Origin: CAKKQX01 sp963734595
GTDB lineage: Bacteria > Pseudomonadota > Gammaproteobacteria > Burkholderiales > SG8-41
Assembly: GCA_963734595.1 (NCBI GenBank)
Contig: CAVTHV010000037.1
Location: 310,001-374,000, forward strand
Length of the DNA: 64,000 nucleotides
Direction: 5' to 3'
The notes beneath the pieces are model-generated. The model had not been told where the DNA came from, searched no databases, and worked only from the letters and a program-made list of their open reading frames with translations. A program made the position numbers and the translations under genes. Within the stretch, counting starts at the first letter, position 1, and each line of letters starts with the position of its first letter. Shown here piece by piece: positions 60,445 to 64,000 of the stretch.

Positions 60445-61086
60445 ATGAAAAACAATATTGCCGACCTGCGCCAGGAGTACATGCGCGAAAGCCTCGACGA
60501 AAAGGATGTCGCGCGCGACCCGATTGCGCAGTTCATCCGGTGGTTTGACGAGGCGATCACGGCCCAGATGCCGATGGTGAACGCCATGACGCTCGCGACC
60601 GCGTCGGCTGCGGGCCGGCCGTCGGCGCGCATAGTCTTGCTGAAGGATGTCGATCGGGCCGGTTTCGTGTTCTATACCAACTATGAAAGCCGCAAGGGCG
60701 AGGAACTCGCAGCGAGGCCGGAGGCTTCCCTGCTGTTCTACTGGATCGAACTCGAGCGCGAGGTGCGCATCGAAGGCCGCGTCGAAAAAGTGTCGCCTGA
60801 GGAATCAGATCAATATTTTTCGAGCCGCCCGCTCGGCAGCCGTCACGCTGCGATCGCGTCTCCGCAAAGCCGGGTGGTGCGTGATCGCGCGGCGCTCGAA
60901 GCGCGTTTTGCGGAAATCGCCAAACACCATGGCGACTATCCGCAACGTCCGGCATGCTGGGGTGGCTATCGCGTCATCCCCGACACTGTCGAATTCTGGC
61001 AGGGTCGCTCCGACCGCCTGCACGACCGGGTGCTGTATCGCCGGCTGCCCGATGACGGCTGGAAAATAGAACGGCTTGCGCCTTAG
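60445..61086 (+). CDS. pdxH: Pyridoxamine/pyridoxine 5'-phosphate oxidase
   Basis: FMN enzyme completing pyridoxal 5'-phosphate synthesis and salvage; 213 residues, intact. MKNNIADLRQEYMRESLDEKDVARDPIAQFIRWFDEA, FMN-binding PSARIVLLKDVDRAGFVFYTNYESRKGEEL, WIELEREVRIEGRVEKVSPEESDQYFSSRPLGSR, and a C-terminal PACWGGYRVIPDTVEFWQGRSDRLHDRVLYRR with the family PxxWGGYRV and RxHDR signatures. Convergent with the Pit gene, 26 bases between stops. Confidence 0.96.
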   Translation: MKNNIADLRQEYMRESLDEKDVARDPIAQFIRWFDEAITAQMPMVNAMTLATASAAGRPSARIVLLKDVDRAGFVFYTNYESRKGEELAARPEASLLFYWIELEREVRIEGRVEKVSPEESDQYFSSRPLGSRHAAIASPQSRVVRDRAALEARFAEIAKHHGDYPQRPACWGGYRVIPDTVEFWQGRSDRLHDRVLYRRLPDDGWKIERLAP

Positions 61087-61112
61087 CAGGAAAGCCGCGG
61101 TACCTGCCCGGC

Positions 61113-62105
61113 TCAAAAGAAATGCTGCCCGAACCACCAGGCGACCGCGGCAACGAAGGCCGAGCAGGGGATTGTGAAAAGCCACGCCCACACAATGTTG
61201 CCGGCCACCCCCCAGCGCACGGCGGAAAATTTGTGCGCCGAGCCGACGCCCACAATCGCTCCGGTGATGGTGTGGGTAGTAGAAACCGGGATACCGAAGC
61301 TGGTTGCCATAAACAGCGTGATGGCTCCGCCGGTTTCAGCGGCAAAACCACCTACTGGCTTCAGCTTGGTTATCCTCTGGCCCATTGTTTTGACGATCCG
61401 CCAGCCCCCAAATAATGTGCCGAGGGCAATGGTCGTGTAACAGGCAATGACCACCCACATCGGCACCTGCCCCTCGGGACTGGACATCCCGGCCGCGATC
61501 AACAGCATCCATATCAGCCCCGCAGTCTTCTGGGCGTCGTTTCCGCCATGACCCAGGCTGTACATTCCGGCTGACAGCAATTGCAGCCGGCGGAACCAGC
61601 CGTCTACCCGTCGCGGTGATGTTCGAACGCATATCCATGAAACGGCAAGCATCAGCAGGGCACCGAGCAGAAAACCTAATAGCGGGGACAGCACGATAAA
61701 TGCGATGGTTTTGATCAAGCCGCTGGCTACCAGCGAGCTGGTTCCGGATTTCGCCACCGCTGCTCCCACCAACCCCCCGATCAATGCGTGCGAAGAGCTC
61801 GATGGAATGCCATAAATCCACGTAATGAAATTCCATACGATGGCGCCGATCAGCGCGCCGAATACCACATAATGATCAACGATGGTCGGGTCGATGATGC
61901 CTTTGCCGATAGTAGTCGCAACCTTCGTCTGAAAAATGAAGAGTGCCGTGAAATTGAAAAAAGCCGCCCAGCCTACAGCCCACAGCGGCTTGAGCACGCC
62001 CGTTGATACGACAGTCGCGATGGAGTTGGCGGCATCATGAAAGCCATTCATGAAATCGAACACGAGAGCCAGCAGGATCAGAAATACGAGCGCTTCTAAA
62101 GTCAT
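61113..62105 (-). CDS. pit: Inorganic phosphate transporter, PiT family
   Basis: Cation-coupled phosphate transporter, 330 residues, about ten TMs. The duplicated PiT signatures are visible: DFMNGFHDAANSIATVVSTGVL near the N-terminus and MYSLGHGGNDAQKTAGLIWML in the second half; the final part GIPVSTTHTITGAIVGVGSAHKFSAVRW is also typical. It follows a DUF47/PhoU-like gene by 48 bases on the same strand, a conserved Pit-accessory pairing. Low-affinity phosphate or metal-phosphate uptake is expected. Confidence 0.95.
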   Translation of the reverse strand: MTLEALVFLILLALVFDFMNGFHDAANSIATVVSTGVLKPLWAVGWAAFFNFTALFIFQTKVATTIGKGIIDPTIVDHYVVFGALIGAIVWNFITWIYGIPSSSSHALIGGLVGAAVAKSGTSSLVASGLIKTIAFIVLSPLLGFLLGALLMLAVSWICVRTSPRRVDGWFRRLQLLSAGMYSLGHGGNDAQKTAGLIWMLLIAAGMSSPEGQVPMWVVIACYTTIALGTLFGGWRIVKTMGQRITKLKPVGGFAAETGGAITLFMATSFGIPVSTTHTITGAIVGVGSAHKFSAVRWGVAGNIVWAWLFTIPCSAFVAAVAWWFGQHFF

Positions 62106-62153
62106 GGCAATTCTTGGTGTTGGTTATGGCGCGCAGGCGGCGCGTGCCGCGAC

Positions 62154-62780
62154 TCACGAATTCTGGAGCAAGATTCCCTCGATGATGTTGGCAACGTCTT
62201 CGCATTTATCGGTCACCGCTTCCATCGTCTGATAGACCGCGCGCAGTTTGATCAACTGGCGCACATCCGGTTCGTCGCGGAACAGCTTGGCCATCGCCGC
62301 CCGCATGACATGGTCGGCCTCGGACTCGAGCCGGTCGATATCATCGCAGATCCGCATGATGGTTGAGGCGTTTTTCATGTTCGACAACAGCTTCACCGCT
62401 GTCTGGATCTTCTCTCCACAGTCGACACAAATGTCGGCAAGTCTCTTTTCCTCGGCCGTAACGACTTGAAGATCATAAATGAAGATCAGCTGCGCTGCAT
62501 CCTCGAGCAGATCCAGGATGTCGTCCATCTTGGTGATCAGCCGGTGGATGTCGTCGCGGTCAATCGGGGTAATGAAAGTCTTGTGCAGCAACGCGATCGT
62601 GGTCTGGGTGATCTTGTCAGCGCGTTTCTCAATCGATTCGATGTTGTAGGCATAGCGCTCGGGATCCTCGGCGCTCGATATCATCGCCGCGAGTTCGCGG
62701 CTGCCCAGCACTATCTGTTCGGCATGTTCATTAAACAAATCGAAAAAACGGCCCTCACGCGGCATCAAACGGCCAAACAT
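62154..62780 (-). CDS. DUF47 (PhoU-like, TIGR00153) phosphate transport accessory protein
   Basis: All-helical PhoU-like protein, 208 residues. MFGRLMPREGRFFDLFNEHAEQIVLGSRELAAMI; IESIEKRADKITQTTIALLHKTFITPIDRDDIHRLITKMDDILDLLEDAAQ with the conserved E..D..D metal-binding pattern; DIDRLESEADHVMRAAMAKLFRDEPDV. The family acts with adjacent Pit transporters to modulate phosphate uptake. Start ATG 62780, first gene of the DUF47-pit pair. Confidence 0.92.
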   Translation of the reverse strand: MFGRLMPREGRFFDLFNEHAEQIVLGSRELAAMISSAEDPERYAYNIESIEKRADKITQTTIALLHKTFITPIDRDDIHRLITKMDDILDLLEDAAQLIFIYDLQVVTAEEKRLADICVDCGEKIQTAVKLLSNMKNASTIMRICDDIDRLESEADHVMRAAMAKLFRDEPDVRQLIKLRAVYQTMEAVTDKCEDVANIIEGILLQNS

Positions 62781-62962
62781 GTTGCCCTCCCTCCCGGAAA
62801 TGGGGCGGCTGGATCGTCCGTGACGGACGCCAGGCCGGCGCCCGCATGATCTTCACCCGCGACCTCCCCTGTCAGCCAGGCGCAAGTTTAGCCGGTTTGG
62901 CCCGGGGCACATAATAGCCGCCCGCGGTATACTCACGCTCTTTTTCCGCAGCCGCGTTTAGC

Positions 62963-63853
62963 GTGCCTCCAAGATTGTCCGGACACCGCTGGTATGACTC
63001 CGTTCTGGCGTGGTATTTCGTCAGCGTCTGGGGGTCGGGCTTTCTCGCCACCAAAATCGGCCTGCTGCACGCGGCGCCCTTCACGTTTCTCACGCTCCGG
63101 TTCGCCTTCGGCATCCTGTGCCTGATTCCGATCGTGCTGATCACCCGGCCGCGCTGGCCGGCATCGTTCTCCGAACTCGGCCACGTGATAGTCGCCGGCC
63201 TGTTGATGCACACGGTGCATCTGGGCGGCAGCCATTACACGCAGTATCTCGGCATGTCCGCCGGCATCACGGCACTTCTGCTTTCGGCCCAGCCGCTGCT
63301 GACGGCGCTGATCGCCGCGCGCTGGATGGGAGAAGCGCTGAAGCTGCGCCAGTGGCTGGGTATCCTGGTTGGCCTGGCGGGCGTGACCCTGGTGGTATGG
63401 CACAAGGTGAACGTTCACGAGGCCACCGCCGGCAGCCTGATTGCGGTGACGGTGTCGCTGGCGGGCGTGACCGCCGGCACCCTGTATCAGCGCGTATTCT
63501 GTCCCCTGGTGGACCTGCGTTCATCGTCGCTGATACAGTTCATCGCCGCCATCGCGACGCTGGCGCCGCTTGCCTACGTGGTCGAGGGCATGAAGGTCGA
63601 CTGGTCATGGACGCTTGCCGGATCCATCGCGTTCCTGGTGATCGGCGCATCGATCCTCGCCGTGAATGCGCTGCATACGCTGATGCGCCGCGGTCAGGCG
63701 ACACGCGTAACCAGCCTGATCTATCTCACACCGATTTTCGCCGTCGTGCTGGAGCTGGCGCTGTTCGGCGTGGCGCCGACCGGCCTCAGCATCGCCGGCA
63801 TACTGATCACCTGCTTTGGCGTCGCGATGGTCTCGTGGCGCGCGTCGGCATAA
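62963..63853 (+). CDS. EamA/DMT-family transporter
   Basis: Drug/metabolite transporter superfamily protein with two EamA repeats, 296 residues and about ten TMs: SVLAWYFVSVWGSGFLATKIGLLHAAPFTFLTLRF (TM1-2), ITALLLSAQPLLTALIAARWMGEALKLRQWLGILVGLAGVTLVV (TM4-5 with the EamA signature), and in the second half VTSLIYLTPIFAVVLELALFGVAPTGLSIAGILITCFGVAMV. Substrate unknown; members export amino acids, metabolites or drugs. GTG start at 62963 with no strong ribosome-binding site. Confidence 0.9.
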   Translation: MPPRLSGHRWYDSVLAWYFVSVWGSGFLATKIGLLHAAPFTFLTLRFAFGILCLIPIVLITRPRWPASFSELGHVIVAGLLMHTVHLGGSHYTQYLGMSAGITALLLSAQPLLTALIAARWMGEALKLRQWLGILVGLAGVTLVVWHKVNVHEATAGSLIAVTVSLAGVTAGTLYQRVFCPLVDLRSSSLIQFIAAIATLAPLAYVVEGMKVDWSWTLAGSIAFLVIGASILAVNALHTLMRRGQATRVTSLIYLTPIFAVVLELALFGVAPTGLSIAGILITCFGVAMVSWRASA

Positions 63854-63915
63854 AACAAAAACGGCCGGCCGCCGCACGGGATGCGGCGCCAGCCGTTTAA
63901 TATAAGCAGAAAACT

Positions 63916-64000
63916 TTACTTGAGGTGTTTGCTGACCAGTTTGGTCATCTCGAACATCGAGACCTGTTTCTTGCCGCCGAATACTTCCTTGAGCTTGTCG
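63916..64000 (-). CDS. SWIB/MDM2-domain protein (C-terminal fragment, truncated by window end)
   Basis: The last 27 codons are visible: DKLKEVFGGKKQVSMFEMTK then LVSKHLK and TAA (63916-63918). This is the C-terminal end of a SWIB/MDM2 domain (the LxxVFGG..vxMFEMTKLVSKHL pattern), known in small DNA-associated proteins of betaproteobacteria and as the tail of some chlamydial topoisomerases. Its size cannot be judged here. Convergent with the EamA gene. Confidence 0.8.
   Translation of the reverse strand, partial: DKLKEVFGGKKQVSMFEMTKLVSKHLK

Overview
The window reads as one contiguous stretch of a high-GC (roughly mid-60s percent by eye) betaproteobacterial chromosome, most like Burkholderiales and relatives. 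Reasons: the birA-coaX-SPOR gene order, the diaA-dolP pair, GlnRS, EttA, NnrS, four stand-alone extracytoplasmic receptors (three of the Bug/TTT type and one TAXI), and a four-cassette UvrA fusion. I see no phage, insertion sequence, CRISPR array, tRNA or rRNA.

Layout. 1-1.7 kb: diaA, dolP lipoprotein, ADP-heptose adenylyltransferase. 1.7-10.7 kb (minus): a four-gene MdtABC/MuxABC-type RND pump with its outer-membrane channel. 11-13.6 kb (minus): birA-coaX-SPOR. 13.7-17.3 kb: ABM monooxygenase, glnS with a second degenerate copy of its 3' end, and a PAS-GGDEF diguanylate cyclase. 17.3-20 kb (minus): a Na,K-ATPase-like P-type ATPase. 20.4-29.4 kb: accessory metabolism (TPP enzyme, Bug receptor, TSUP exporter, an SDR remnant, a beta-barrel protein, SDR, ketopantoate-reductase-like protein, NnrS, DHDPS-family lyase). 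29.4-34.5 kb: stress block with usp and a Lon-family protease facing an orphan groEL. 34.7-45.5 kb: catabolic block with enolase-superfamily enzyme, HIBADH-like dehydrogenase, two Bug receptors, Zn-alcohol dehydrogenase, TAXI-TRAP transporter, LysR regulator and amidohydrolase. 45.5-64 kb: ettA, a second alcohol dehydrogenase, AI-2E transporter, hemerythrin, cPGS-like GTPase and carbamate kinase, giant uvrA, membrane diguanylate cyclase, uspA, pdxH, DUF47-Pit phosphate pair, EamA transporter and the end of a SWIB protein.

The most interesting theme is regulatory. FNR/Anr/Dnr-type dyads (TTGAT or TTGAC, N4, ATCAA or GTCAA) lie upstream of nnrS, between lon and groEL, upstream of uspA and upstream of the P-type ATPase. 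For nnrS, groEL, lon and uspA the dyad centre is exactly 41.5 bp before the start site implied by a recognisable -10 element, the geometry of class II FNR promoters. A scattered low-oxygen/NO stress regulon is inferred: NO tolerance, an unusual GroEL, a Lon-type protease, Usp proteins and an ion pump. From memory, this resembles in content the low-oxygen-activated (lxa) locus of Burkholderia cenocepacia.

Data quality matters. About 20 frame breaks interrupt otherwise intact conserved genes (dolP, birA, groEL, lon, uvrA, all three Bug receptors and others), and nearly all are repaired by deleting exactly one base. That pattern points to insertion-type sequencing errors rather than gene decay. 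Coordinates for these genes are given as full spans across the break.
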